A DNA stretch of 64,000 bases from Pachypanchax playfairii (lineage: Eukaryota > Chordata > Actinopteri > Cyprinodontiformes > Aplocheilidae): assembly GCA_006937955.1 (NCBI GenBank), contig SSNP01000001.1:12316498-12380497 (forward strand), given 5' to 3'. A model generated the notes under the pieces. It was not told the DNA's origin and made no database searches. It saw nothing but the letters and a program-made list of their open reading frames with translations. Position 1 is the first letter of the stretch, and each line of letters starts with the position of its first letter. Position numbers and translations under genes: made by a program. Below are positions 13,101-23,470 of this stretch, piece by piece.

Positions 13101-16100
13101 AATAAAACCAAAAAAGAGCAAATTACAACTTAATCAAGCTGAAATGTTCTGTTTTCAATTTCTAAGATAAGTCCCTAAAAATGACATAGAAGGTCGGTTA
13201 ATGTAAAGAAAAATTGTAATAGATTAAAGCTCTTATTTTTTTACTACTTTTTATGAATTGGTTTTACATGACTGAAATGATATTGAACTGAGCTGAAACT
13301 AATTGCATTGTAATGTGCCTAAATACAGGATTGAGTTGGGCTGTTTGCTTTGACAATTAAACAGTTTGTTTCTTGTTCCTGGGGTATTTTATTTTTATAG
13401 TTTAATATTTCTTTACAAAAAGTAAAAGCTGTGCATTTCATGAAACCTCCTCTCACTGGTATTTTGTTTTTTTCAGTTTAAAGTATACAATTTCTTTCAC
13501 TTGTCTTTCAATCCACCATTTTTGCTCAAAATGTGAACTGTTGTCCTCTTAAGTGTGTCCCAAATGTTTCATGTCTTGACCTAAAGAGCTGCTTCTTCTG
13601 TTAAGCCATAAACCCGTGAAGAGCATGAGCTATGTTTGCTACCTAATCATGGGGTGACTGTCTGATGTTATCAAATTAATGCCCTTATATTAATCATTCT
13701 TAGTTTCTTAATTCTTCAGCAGAGAATTATCTGAGTTAATGCACTTGTTTTGCTCTGTCCCTTAAAACAGAAACATCTTCCTTGAAACATGGGGGGTTTG
13801 TACCCCAGTCCCTCTCTTAAACAAGGCCCATGGAGAGGATATTTAGTTTCCATTATGTAGCAATCTGAACATTCCTTGTGGCATTTGACTGCGTGCACCA
13901 AACAAACGGTTTGTTTCCAACATCAGCACAAAGGACAGCTGAGTCCTGTACCCTGCTGGAATCTGACAACCAATTTTAGAGGCTTACTGCTTTGGAAACG
14001 ACCCTGATTTTTTTTCTAACATTTCTAATAATGTAATGTTTTTAATATATAATTTTTAAGTTGAATTAAAAAAAAAAAAGATCATTCTAATACATAGAAT
14101 CGTTTTCTGAGAACACATACTGTAAATGCAGCAATTCTGACGAAACTAAAACAACCCAGTTTATAGGTTTGCAGTGATTTGAAAAGCACTTTTTAAAAAG
14201 TTTTCATTACATATATTTAGCTAAAAATAACATGTGATAGGCTTTGAGTAATCAGCCATGAACTAGACAAAAGTAGGCTTGGTGTGTTTGAAGCTAATCT
14301 TCGGTTACATTCTCCAGGAGCAGCATGTCACTGTAGCTCTTTGCGTCATCACAGTAATTATATACAGAAGACTGTATTGTGAGCCCTAATACCTCCTAAT
14401 TCCTGACTGCCAAGATTCAATACATGTTTTGATTGTTCAGGTTATTCTTAAGCCTACATTATTCTGAACCACTGTACTTCCACTGGAAGTGAAATTGCTC
14501 TTGCAGCATAAAGATAGTAACATAATGGGCTGTGACAGACTATTATGATGCTTGACAAGATTAGGGCACTATAGAAAAACGCCATCCAAATTCAGTCTTC
14601 TGATGTTATCTCTGTCTTTGTCATGTTGCTACATCAGCTGCCACTCAGCTGACACATAAAAGCTTTCTTTTATAAATGCCAGTTTCTGAGCGGAGAATAG
14701 CACATGCATTTCCTTTGTCTGTTAACTTCAATTACATATTTCTCTTGGGTCTGAGATGGGTAGGTTTTTATTTTATATGCTAAAGGGTTTTACTTAGTGC
14801 TTTTGAAAGTATAACTCAGTACATATACAGTACATTTATATATATTTTGATCACTGAAGTGCATTTAGGTATCATTTCATTGCTAGCTTTTAGGTTTAAT
14901 TAGAACATTATAAATTTAAATTTGCTTAAGCTTATTTAAAGTTTAGCAAAATGTAAATTTTACAGCAACAGCTCAAAGAAGGTAAAAGCCTATGATAAAA
15001 CAGGTTGGAGAAGGTACATACAGGTGGGACTGAAGATATGTGGCAGCGAGGTGTGTGGACAAGATGGAAGCAGGCAATGGAGCATAAAATCTCTGGCAGC
15101 CAACAATCACCATGTCAAGTTTGTGATTCAATCTGTCTAAAATGTCCTCTAAAGCCCATCCAGCCAGCTGTGCTGGGGGAAGCTGAGACACCAGACACCT
15201 GAACTCAAGAGACTGATTCCAAAGAACACCAACATGGAAGCGTAAAGGTACAGCTGCGGTAGAAGTATGTTGAGAGGCATCACACAAGGTGAAACTCTCT
15301 TACCCCTACCAGCTGCCTGGTGGGATATATTCATATACAGTGCTTACAATGCTTTTGCCTGTATATAAAGGAACAGCTCCAGTGGCTGGGGGTTATTGAT
15401 GAAAAATAGTCTGTATTTCTTTGGTCAACTAACTTCCTTTTGACAGCTTCTCAAAATAAGAAGTGCTTTTTCTAAAGCCATGGTTTGAAAACCAAAATAA
15501 GAAGAACAGCTTCAGTTATTTTCTTTAAGAGAAACTCATATATTTGCCATGTCTTGGACATTATCTACGCCATAGCAAAGAAGGGGGGAAATAAGGCAGC
15601 TAGCATTCTTTATGAAGAACCAGACTTACTGTTTCTATGTACTTCAATTTGATGCTAAGCTAAGATATAAACCTGCTTGTTGTAGCCACAATGTTCCTCA
15701 TCAGCAGGCATGGGACCGGTGTCACTTCTCATTTACCATTCTTTTTAAAAAACAATTTTTTATTCTTGTCTTGATGTATACAAATGTTTTTGTTTGTGAA
15801 TGTTTTTAGCAACATTCACCCACTGATACTGATACAATGAGCACACTGTGTCCTGAGTAATATTTTCACCAGAGGTGATCGCTGCTGCTGAAGGATCTTA
15901 AAGAGCAACTAACCCCCAAAACAGATTTTTTTTCTTCGTATAAACTGTATTAGTAGGTCTATACCAACGCAATCTTTCAGTTTCTGGGCATTTACACTTT
16001 TTGGACTTAAAAACATCTTAGTGCTGCCCTCTTGGGGTTGAAAGGTGGCTATTGCATTTGAATTTTGTGATTGGCTAAAAGCGGTACATGCCTACGTCAC

Positions 16101-18193
16101 TGGCATTGTCTCTAAGACGCCTCCTGGGGTATAAAAACATCTCTCAGACACACTATAGTGAAATCCAGGCAAATACTTCAATTTTGCTGCAGTGGTTGTG
16201 ATTGTGTGGATGTGATTTGTGCACGTTATATTTTTATTCCGGCATTTACTCAGACACCTCTCTGCAACACGGCAATAGCTTTAGCATTCTGGCAAACAAC
16301 AATCAATCGATAAATTACTCTGAAAACTACAACAAAAGGAATAACTAATATCAATAAAAGAATAATGAAATCGGGGCAAAGACTTCACTGCAGTGGTTGT
16401 GATTGTGCGGATGTGATTTATACACGTTATATTCTCGCCATCCTCGGGTTGCCTTTCTGCAACACGGCAGAGTCACACTGGAGCTAATATAAACACTGAG
16501 AAGTGCGAGTCATGTCAATCACAGACCGCCCCCCCCCCCCCAGGGTCCTAAGTCTACTTTCAGCATTTTTTAAAACAGCAGGTAGAAAGCAGGAAGATAA
16601 TTTAGAGGGGGGTAAGTTGCTCTTTAACCAGTCTGCAGCACTTTTCCTTTGCATTGTCATTTAGAGTATCTGAACTACCTTATAATATTTGATGTTTGTT
16701 AAGAGTCAGGTGGAAGAACAAAATCTTTACCAGATTTAATTCAGTTGTATTTATCCTTTTAATGGAAAGGCAAAAGCATTGTAGGCACTGCTAAACATGC
16801 AGTGAATCTTAGGAGATATGCCCAAGTCTTCACATAATCATGAAGGCTTCGACAAAGAGCACAACTGAGGAATTATATCACTTTTAACCTCAGCATTCCT
16901 TATTTATTTTCTATGAGCTCCTTTGACATGCTGAGGTTTTTCCTACTCTGCTTTTGAGAGGACTGCTGAGCTTTATCCCCCCTCGTCTACAAGATCTGGA
17001 GCACCCACACTCAAAATGTCACATGAATGCATAATGAAGCTCATCTGAGTGTTCTGGGGCCATGATTATCGGTTTCATGCATGTTGAATGAAATCTGTTG
17101 TGAGTGCTCTGCAAGTATTGTGAGTCCTGTGCAGTGAATGTAATTCTTCAGCTCCTGGCCATCTGAACCAAGCAAGTAAATAACAGAATGTAGAAGAAAC
17201 TTCATATTTACCAGGAAAACCACTGCCGATCCTCACTTTAACATTTCAGTCTCTTTTCTACCTTCATATGCTCTTTGTGAGAGTGAATGTGTTAGCTTTC
17301 ACACATCCCTTTGGTTTAAGATAATAAAATATGCACATCTAACAGAGAATAGTCACTTTGGCCTTAGTGAAAGAGTCTTGCAACAAAAGATCTGTTTTAA
17401 AACGCAGATTAAAAATCTCTATCGTCTGAAAAAAGAGACATGTGTTTGTGTCTTTCAGATGATAACTTTTCATCTCACATTTTCAATCAAATAACAGTGT
17501 AGTTTATTGTCTGCTAAGGATCATTATAGCAGGTTTTGGTGGATGCGTCACTTTTATGGGATCACACATGAACTCAGAAATGAGAACTGACCAAGCAGTC
17601 ACAAATTGTCATTTTTAATCTTTTGCATAACTTCTCTTGCCTGTTGGTTAAAGTGTTACAGGTAGAACAGCAATAATTCTTCTACAGATATAACTAAAGT
17701 TATTTTTGTTTATATATTTAAAGTTACAACAGGATGGTAACTTCATGTTGAGACAAATTAACTCTTTATGGGCAGAGGTACAATATATGTAGAGTTAATT
17801 ACCTTTGTGTCTGCTGTTCCTAAGAAGCGACACTTTCTGCTCTGGATTCTCGGGCAGTAGACTGTGAAACCAGCGACGATGTAAGTGTTGGATCCCCAGA
17901 CTTCTAGAACCTGGCCAGTGTTGCCCTGGTTTGCCTCCCACTGTAGACACAGCTTGAACAGTAGCCCATCTGGAACGTGCCCTCATGCCTAGACCTGCTG
18001 TCCCGAGGGCAGATGGGGGTGCAGCAAGAGACAGCGAGGTTGGCAGGCTGGAGAGATTTGGCTGAGCCACTCTGATGGTGGAGCGCTGCAGAAGCAGGAT
18101 GCTGCCTGCCATCAGATAGGCAATGCCCAGGCAGAGCAGCAACATCTGAGTCCTCCTCAAGAGACATTTCAGCTTGTAGAGGGCCACCAACAT
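3844..18193 (-). CDS. wscd1: WSCD1-like sulfotransferase, 8 coding exons
   Basis: Coding exons, in order of transcription: 18193-17803, 13086-12972, 11958-11774, 7862-7741, 7287-7098, 6571-6407, 6313-6113 and 4196-3844. All junctions are GT-AG and in phase. The sum is 1722 nt, or 573 residues plus stop; human WSCD1 has about 575. Seen: an N-terminal LLRRTQ motif followed by a hydrophobic anchor (about residues 17-35), two cysteine-rich WSC domains (about 133-228 and 236-330), then a sulfotransferase domain with a 5'-phosphosulfate loop SSFPGAGNTW (355-364) and a 3'-phosphate motif around IRNPYRS (426-432). Known: WSCD1 and WSCD2 are type II membrane proteins of the Golgi sulfotransferase class, and sialic acid O-sulfation from PAPS has been reported for them. 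WSCD1 rather than WSCD2 is chosen from the LRRTQ...LLLQR anchor and from FDSAILLIRNPYRSL and FNRKCAGHLG. No frameshift or stop is seen. Whether this is a teleost a or b paralogue cannot be told. Confidence 0.93.
4197..6112 (-). other. wscd1 intron 8
   Basis: A 1916-bp AT-rich intron bounded by GTAATG and AACTGCAG. No repeat family was recognised inside it. Confidence 0.7.
6113..6313 (-). CDS. wscd1: wscd1 exon 8: PAPS 3'-phosphate site
   Basis: 201 nt, acceptor TTCTCAG, donor AGTAAAG|GTAATG, phase 1 to phase 1. It encodes FKGEKDYW, VKTHESGQKDIEMFD and AILLIRNPYRSLMAEFNRK. The RNP element (residues 427-429) corresponds to the 3'-phosphate-binding segment of the sulfotransferase fold. The exon is very close to human WSCD1. 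Confidence 0.94.
6407..6571 (-). CDS. wscd1: wscd1 exon 7: PAPS 5'-phosphosulfate loop
   Basis: 165 nt, acceptor CTTGCAG, donor ACAGAG|GTATGA, phase 1 to phase 1. It encodes DSRCKERMFLP, then ALSSFPGAGNTWVRHLIE. The latter is the sulfotransferase nucleotide-binding loop that contacts the 5'-phosphosulfate of PAPS. It ends with TGSFYFDGTLYNRG. Confidence 0.93.
7098..7287 (-). CDS. wscd1: wscd1 exon 6: end of WSC domain 2
   Basis: 190 nt, acceptor TTTGCAG, donor CTCG|GTGAGA, phase 0 to phase 1. It begins ELPLAVFKKPHCFC, as expected for the C-terminal half of the second WSC domain. A hydrophilic Asn/Ser/Thr-rich stretch follows with sequons (NNTN, NAS), then YQVYHTPVLG, which leads into the sulfotransferase domain. 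The Asn/Ser-rich linker is the least conserved part of the protein relative to the human sequence as I recall it. Confidence 0.9.
7741..7862 (-). CDS. wscd1: wscd1 exon 5: start of WSC domain 2
   Basis: 122 nt, acceptor CTTTGCAG, donor ATAAG|GTTTGA (an off-consensus donor), phase 1 to phase 0. It encodes residues 231-271, including HRGCFKL, an N-glycosylation sequon N-L-T (Asn258) and CIETCTDK, all aligned with the second WSC domain of WSCD1. No methionine-initiated open frame covers it, but the frame is open across the exon. Confidence 0.88.
7863..10234 (-). other. wscd1 intron 4, 3' part
   Basis: AT-rich intron sequence without a recognisable gene or element. The older transposon described next occupies the 5' part of the same intron. 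Confidence 0.6.
10235..11400 (+). mobile_element. degraded Tc1-like transposon interrupted by a SINE
   Basis: Translated in shifting plus-strand frames, the sequence gives Tc1 transposase-like pieces: ELREKILALESK, CSCELLFIEKL, WGCFAASGTG near 10781-10810, and after the inserted SINE, NEIS followed by AILEGNVLLNDHEW, VSSGPNLIGHL, ADEEWVRTPVDRC and VIIFVQ. Many frameshifts and stops show that it is long dead. It lies in wscd1 intron 4, antisense to the gene. Terminal repeats could not be defined. Confidence 0.65.
10832..11072 (-). repeat. tRNA-derived SINE inside the Tc1 remnant
   Basis: On the minus strand the head has a B-box-like GGTTTGATCCC (11001-11011), after GGTCTAATGGGAAAGG. The body contains CCCTGGGCAAGATACTAAACC, shortened here, and the end is AT-rich. 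The transposase-like reading resumes on the far side, so the SINE entered the Tc1 copy. Plus-strand 26385-26470 carries the same body motif. Confidence 0.7.
11774..11958 (-). CDS. wscd1: wscd1 exon 4: rest of WSC domain 1
   Basis: 185 nt, acceptor TGATCAG, donor AAAAT|GTGAGC, phase 2 to phase 1. It encodes GYQFAGLEYGAECHCGNRI and a following CRGERGSPCGG segment, the signature second half of a WSC domain. After the exon end the open frame runs on into intron sequence, which should be excluded. Confidence 0.92.
12972..13086 (-). CDS. wscd1: wscd1 exon 3: start of WSC domain 1
   Basis: 115 nt, phase 1 to phase 2, acceptor CATGTAG and donor GAAAG|GTAATG. It encodes GTYIGCF at the start of the first WSC domain, then LYDLRKMTSSMCQDTCSE. 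The three cysteines match the conserved WSC pattern. Because of its short length, it is found only by matching the family and the flanking exon phases. Confidence 0.92.
13825..13905 (-). repeat. GIY-YIG fragment of a retroelement
   Basis: The minus strand encodes VHAVKCHKECSDCYIMETKY then PLHG, which resembles the GIY-YIG endonuclease start of Penelope-like and related fish retroelements (typical CSDLYIGETKQPLHKR). The match stops after about 25 residues. It lies in wscd1 intron 2. Confidence 0.45.
13906..15897 (-). other. wscd1 intron 2, middle part
   Basis: Intron sequence. Open frames of about 60-104 codons on both strands around 14973-15334 show no recognisable domain and overlap each other. 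Confidence 0.5.
15898..16627 (+). mobile_element. TTAA-flanked MITE, family 1, complete
   Basis: The element starts TTAAAGAGCAACTAACCCCC and ends with the inverse, GGGGGGTAAGTTGCTCTTTAA less one base, giving terminal inverted repeats of about 20 bp and TTAA at both ends. That fits a piggyBac- or Kolobok-type target site. It is 730 bp with no transposase. It has an internal direct repeat: CTGCAGTGGTTGTGATTGTG near 16188 and again near 16389, followed in both by GGATGTGATTT and CACGTTATATT. A truncated relative lies at 22125-22209. Confidence 0.8.
16628..17802 (-). other. wscd1 intron 2, 5' part
   Basis: Non-coding; no element recognised. Confidence 0.5.
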
Positions 18194-18195
18194 AC
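17803..18195 (-). CDS. wscd1: wscd1 exon 2: start codon and membrane anchor
   Basis: The exon starts at 18195, just after an acceptor TGCAG, and the ATG is at 18193-18191. This ATG is preferred over one eight codons upstream in the same frame, because that one falls before the acceptor and because LRRTQ then sits at residues 12-16, as in human WSCD1. The exon encodes residues 1-130: a short basic cytosolic tail, a hydrophobic segment (about 17-35, rich in Leu, Ala and Gly) and a stem region with the family motif HLHRRWFHSLL near residues 104-114. It ends in phase 1 at CACAAAG|GTAATT. Confidence 0.92.
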
Positions 18196-19453
18196 CTGCA
18201 CAAATCTCCCGCCTCAATGAAAGGCCGCTGCATGAATTAGGAAGTCAAGATCTTTAAACTAGTATGACTTTATGATTTTGCAGGCTTGCAGCACCTGGCG
18301 GTTGTGTATGCACTGTCCATATTGTGGCCATAGAATCCTTCAGCAGTGGAAGAGTGGATGTGACTCAGAGGTGGGGAGTTTAAATCCCAGGTGTGGTCAG
18401 TGACTTCAGGAAGATTGTTTTGGATTAAAGCTGAGGGACAAAATGAGAAACAAACATAAAGGCAGTGGGAGAAAATAACTGAATATCATCTCAATCAGCA
18501 GCACTGAAAGTGTTTGGCAGGTGGATCATTTAGACATTTGTACTTCCACGTTATGTGAAACATTTTGGTTTAATTTCTTCTCAAAAGAAAGAAGAAAAGA
18601 AACATTAAAATAACAGCCACACAGAATGGTCTGGGATTCCTACATCTCCGTTGTGTGATGTGTCTTAAAGCAATAAAATCTCTCAAAACCTTTTTTAAAT
18701 TAAATATTTCATTCAGGTACTACCATAAAATGTTGTGTGTTTTAGTGTCAGAGATACATTCCTACCTTATTTTTTCAGTCTTAGTTTTAAGGGTGAAAAA
18801 ACATCAAGTGATAAAACCTGTCTAAGAGGGTATTATGGATGCTTATGAAATAGGGATTATGATAGCAGCAGGCAGATCAGCTTCATCCATTGAGAGATGA
18901 ATCAGTCAGGAGTGATAATAACACATACACAGATGAGATGTTGAGAGTCTCTTGTGATTGTGGTGCAAAGCACCAAGTGTTGGTGGGGTTTTATGAAGCT
19001 TGACACTTTGAGGAGAGGAGCAGCGGAGTGAACATCGGATGATATCCGTTAATGGCTCGTTGCGCTGGTGGCTGTCACACGCCATCATGTCCTTCAGCTC
19101 CACTTTTCTCTCCCAACAACCACAACAACAACAGGGGTGCGGCGTTCCTCCCGAGAATAGAAGCAACAGTTTGCACAATGATCAAGTCCGGACACCCAAG
19201 TTGTGTTCGACTGCAGTTGTATTTTTCTTTTCTCCCTTTCACCGATAAAACGGCCAAACTCACAAGTAAACGCGCATCCTGAGATGCGCAACCGCGTTTG
19301 ATTTGATTTAGAATCATGGATGGAAGACAAATGAATTATCAGCGGGAGTAAAGCATGCCACGGCCGTTCAAGAAGCAGAGGTCTTCCATCTTAAAAATCC
19401 TCTCGCAGCGCCTCCATCATTTTACAGCAGAGGCTGTTAAAAGCTCGGCTTAC
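18196..19453 (-). other. wscd1 putative intron 1
   Basis: Sequence between the proposed non-coding exon and the first coding exon. Short frames at 18906-19330 are uninformative. Confidence 0.4.
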
Positions 19454-19558
19454 CTTCAGCGGCGGAGCGCTGCATCCTCAACGCGCCATCACTCAGCTCC
19501 TCACGGCCACTCTGGTCGCTCCTTCCTCGGTCTTTTTGTCCACCGAGGATTTCCTGGA
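19454..19558 (-). other. wscd1: probable non-coding exon 1 of wscd1
   Basis: On the minus strand a good splice donor (CTGAAG|GTAAGC, exon end 19454) lies about 30-130 bp downstream of a TATA-like sequence in a CpG-rich stretch. The next exon begins with an acceptor (TTTGTGCAG, exon start 18195) only two bases before the wscd1 ATG, so the 5' UTR must be spliced from upstream, and this is the best candidate. The 5' end is an estimate of about 30 bp from the TATA box. No transcript evidence is available. Confidence 0.5.
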
Positions 19559-19584
19559 CTCCTTTGCATCTTCTCCAGCCGGTG

Positions 19585-19592
19585 TTATATAA
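19585..19592 (-). promoter_or_regulatory. TATA-like box, candidate wscd1 promoter
   Basis: TTATATAA reads the same on both strands. On the minus strand it sits about 30 bp upstream of the proposed non-coding exon and is embedded in the most CpG-rich part of the wscd1 5' region (roughly 19.35-19.85 kb). The assignment is inferred from position only. Confidence 0.4.
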
Positions 19593-21333
19593 GCTCTCTC
19601 TCTCAGCAAACACTCGCACTCACTCAGTCTCAGGGAGCCAGTACGGATTCGGTCTTCTGAAGGGTTTCCACGGCGATACGAAGCGCAGGGAGAGATGTGT
19701 AGCTCTGAGTGTGGAGCCGGTGTGGTAGGGGGGGGGCTTATGTGTTACCCGGGCTCATCTACATTGGTGATGTAAACGCGTCACAGCTCTTCCACTGTGT
19801 TCAGCAGTCCGCAGCTTGAGGCCACTGCCGCAGCTCCACTGTGTATTCTGGATTGTGCATAATGTAAATAAAGTTTCCTGAAACTGGTCTGACAGTCAGG
19901 TTCTACAATCCCGTTTTATTCACATTGCTTACTGGTGAATCTATTGTAGTTAAATAATTAGTGAATTGTCGGGTGTCGTGCATGACGCCCTCAGTCAGCG
20001 TGCATCCCGTTTCAGCACCACGATCAGCGCTCCGTATGTCACAAAGCAGACCGTCGCTGATCACACTTCAAACAAGAGCTTCATTCAAACACAGCATAAA
20101 GCCTGCGCGCAGGGAAATAAGCACCAGACCATATGCTTCAGCACTTTTTACATCTGGTCTTCAGATTCCTGCTTCAAAGAAACAATGGGAGACCTTTGAA
20201 ATGACCCCACTCCTTAAACCGTGTGCTTCAAAATATAACAAAAACATTCCAGCCAGAATGTCATGATGGGGTATTTCTTCTAAATGAATAGATGATTTGT
20301 ACTGCAAACAATCAGAAGCCCACAATAATAATCTCTAGAATCTATTTTCTATCCGAGTTGTACACTGAAAAAAAAATGAAGAAAGTGCTCTTCTCTTTTT
20401 TTCTGAGGTAAAGCATTAATCCATGAATCATATCTTCATGTGTCATCTTCACATTTGGTTCTGCAAATAATCAGACAATATGATTTTATTATTATAGGAA
20501 AGGTTTGACAGCCATCCTAAATCCATACAGAATTCTGATAAAGAAAGATTTCTATTCAAACATACCCCAGGTTCTTAGCTCTGCCTGCTCCCTGGCTCTC
20601 ACTACAAGAAAAAAAAAAGAATATAGATAATAAAATTTAATATAATTAAATAAATCAAATACAACTCAACCGTTTATGAAAACAAAAGACAAGACATGTC
20701 ATTAATATTTTTTAAAGCAGTACTAAATAACTTTTCTGCAGCCGTGTCTCAGACAGCCGTTGTTCAAACCAGTGTTCTGCAGAAATATGCCACCTGTTAA
20801 GCCGTGCTACCGATTCCTTCTGCACATGTGCCACTCTACAGGCTTGACTTCAGTAAACAGATTTATCATAAAAAAAAATTTCTATATTTTTCAATAAATA
20901 CATTTTACCTATCAAATAAATTCTCCCAGGACAGGAACACTAAATATGACGTTATTTTTACTTTCTTTGCATTGTCAGAGCGACAGGCAAATGTTTGGAC
21001 ACACCCAGAGGACAAGGACCCTACGATAAGGACCCAGAGGGCTTTTAGAAAGAAAATATCAGGAAAGGATCATAAAAATATGCTTAAATAATTAACAGGT
21101 CACACTCGCCATAAACAAGAAAACTGTATGAACTTCTAATGAAATCTCGAGATAAAATGAGTTGCAAATTCGTACTGTGGCAGCATTTTTCTTCAGGGCA
21201 GCTAAATCATCGGAACACCAATTCCGGCTGCGACCCGAATCACTGAAGTTATTTAGTCCATTGCAAAGCCATTGGAGGTGCAAAAAGTGATGACTAATAT
21301 GAAGCTGAACAGGATTTTTGGTGAGTACTACTA
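19593..21333. other. upstream flank of wscd1
   Basis: CpG-rich up to about 20.1 kb, then AT-rich. Open frames of about 60-100 codons at 19355-20266 overlap on both strands and have no recognisable domain. Shared regulatory sequence with wscd1 is possible but not shown. Confidence 0.4.
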
Positions 21334-21385
21334 CTGTCATTTAGCAGACGCTTTTATCCAAAGCGACTTACATTGTAAGTAGTTT
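21334..21385 (+). repeat. interspersed repeat (CATTTAGCAGACGCTTTTAT type)
   Basis: GTCATTTAGCAGACGCTTTT, then ATCCAAAGCGACTTACATTG, is a ubiquitous teleost repeat sequence. Confidence 0.7.
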
Positions 21386-21484
21386 CAAAACTGTAGCTTA
21401 AAGTTGTAAAAGTTATTTTGTACTGCTTTAACTAATAACCACAAGTACTGTATCAGTATGCATTTAAGTGCTTATTTTGTTTAG

Positions 21485-21625
21485 CACATTTACGACAAAA
21501 TGAAACAGTCCAACCTGTTCGCACATTATACGACCATATAGGTCGATTTTAAACGCTCCAAAAAATACAACCTGTGAGAGCGTTTTCAAACGACCTGTCG
21601 GAGTCTTTTTTAATTTTAAGCTGAA
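21485..21625 (-). repeat. repeat shared with 29865-29945
   Basis: The minus strand reads CTCCGACAGGTCGTTTGAAA, then GCTCTCACAGGTTGTA, an extra segment of about 35 bp, then CGTATAATGTGCGAACAGGT. The plus strand at 29887-29938 carries the same order without the extra segment. Confidence 0.7.
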
Positions 21626-22124
21626 GTTGGTCACTACAAAAACCCCACCCACTTTTCTCCCAACATGCATTGGTGTTGATGTAAAATTAGATTAAATGTT
21701 CCATCTGAAACAAAGATTGAGTTTTTGAAGATGAACTCTTTATTCAGGTTGAGCTTGTGTATTTTTCTACTATTCTTAAATGATCAAAAAAAAAAAAAAA
21801 ATCAGAAAAAAACACGGTCCATCTTAAACCGTGAGTCAGTATCCCGGACCCACCCTACACGTACCACACAAAATACATCAAATTAAGTTACACAAGGGGA
21901 AAATACCTATACCAGCAACCTATATACCTGCAAAAGACATGAGTCCCAATTGTTAAAATCATTAACAATTACCCACTTCCCTTGTCTTTCCTGGTCTGGC
22001 TTGATTAAGTTTTATTAGATTGTAAACCTCAAATGAGACAACTCAAAAAATATTCCAAAATAATTTACATAAAGTTTATATTTTCAGGTTAGATGTAGTG
22101 GAACATTTACATGAAAATAACAAA

Positions 22125-22209
22125 AAATGCCCAGAAACTGAAAGGTTGCATTGGTAAAGACCCACTAATAAGCAGAAAAAATCTGTTTTGAGGGTGAGTT
22201 GCTCTTTAA
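22125..22209 (-). mobile_element. TTAA MITE, family 1, truncated
   Basis: Read on the minus strand it starts TTAAAGAGCAACTCACCCTC, then AAAACAGATTTTTTCTG, and continues to CAGTTTCTGGGCATTT. This matches the first about 90 bp of the complete element at 15898-16627. The other end is not recognisable. Confidence 0.75.
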
Positions 22210-23470
22210 GGATTCCTCCAGATCTACATCTACTTAATGTGTGATTCCTGAGACCAGACCTGTTGCCCTGCCCTGTAATGTTCATCCATGATGACACTGA
22301 GACTAACTGTGTTTGATCGGCAGAACTTGAAGCCTGTGGAACTGATTTTGACTGAAACATCTAAGGCTATGCACCGCCAAACCGGTTCTCTTTATACTGT
22401 TTCTTCTCCTGCGTCAATGATTTCTCATTCAGAAAGAGGAAACACTCAGAAATGACAGATTCTGTAAATATGTGCTTTTCAAAATTGTTCAGCGATATTC
22501 CATAAATATGCATATCTGAGACTTTGAGGCATCCTGGTTATGTAGAAAGTTGGCTACTGGTCACAAACGTAATATTGATTGACATGATATATTAAAATAA
22601 CATAAAAACACATTAAGAGTAATCTTTAGTGATTGAAAATAATTGTGTTCTATTTTGGGGAAAAATCTAGGACTAAATGTTTCTGCTGATGTTGAAAAAG
22701 CTATCTTACAGACTGAAACCTATCAAAACAAACAAAATGCAAAAACAGAGTCAGCTGTAATATTGCTGACAGAGACAAACAAATGACAACAATGAGAAGC
22801 TTCTGGTAGAAGTCTCCTATTTACTTGTTATCAGGGAATACAGAATCAATTTTGATAGAGATCAGCATTACTCAAAGTCTTCATGTGATGTTTTCAAAGT
22901 TGATAAGAACTGAACTCAAAGAATTATTTTTCGAATTAAATATCATGCCATGATGGTATTACTTTGAACACTATCATTATTACAAAAAAAGTCACCTTAG
23001 CCAGATTATGAAAAGAGCCAAAAATAAAACAAAATAGAGAAATAATCACCCAGTAATTACAGCTTGAAAAACTCTTGAAAAGATATGATTTCAAACTTGT
23101 CTGAAAAGCTATAAAAGGAGTATAATTTTTCAAACTGAAATGCCTCTTTTAAAGAGAAATATAAAGTAATGATCTGCATCACTGTGAAACAAAATTTAAG
23201 GCCAAGAGTTTCTGAATAATGAGTTTTCTCTTCAAGGTTAAAGAATTCATGAGCAGATGATTATTTTGACTAAGCAAGGTAAACAAAATTAATGTCATAG
23301 GAGATATTTTTGACCGCCCAACATCCCAGAACAGAACTGTTGATGAAGATGTTCAGACAAATGCAAGTTCTTTGCCCTTGACTTGGACCGTCCATGGAAC
23401 TACAAGAGACATTACATTACTTATTTTAGGACATTCCATTTTACATATACCCAAAGGATTTTCAACGTAT
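22210..23470. other. AT-rich non-coding DNA
   Basis: No gene or defined element seen. Confidence 0.4.

Noticed and set aside
14973..15334. Overlapping frames of 61-104 codons within wscd1 intron 2
   Set aside because: Both strands are open over the same sequence, no domain is seen, and exon phases of wscd1 join without them.
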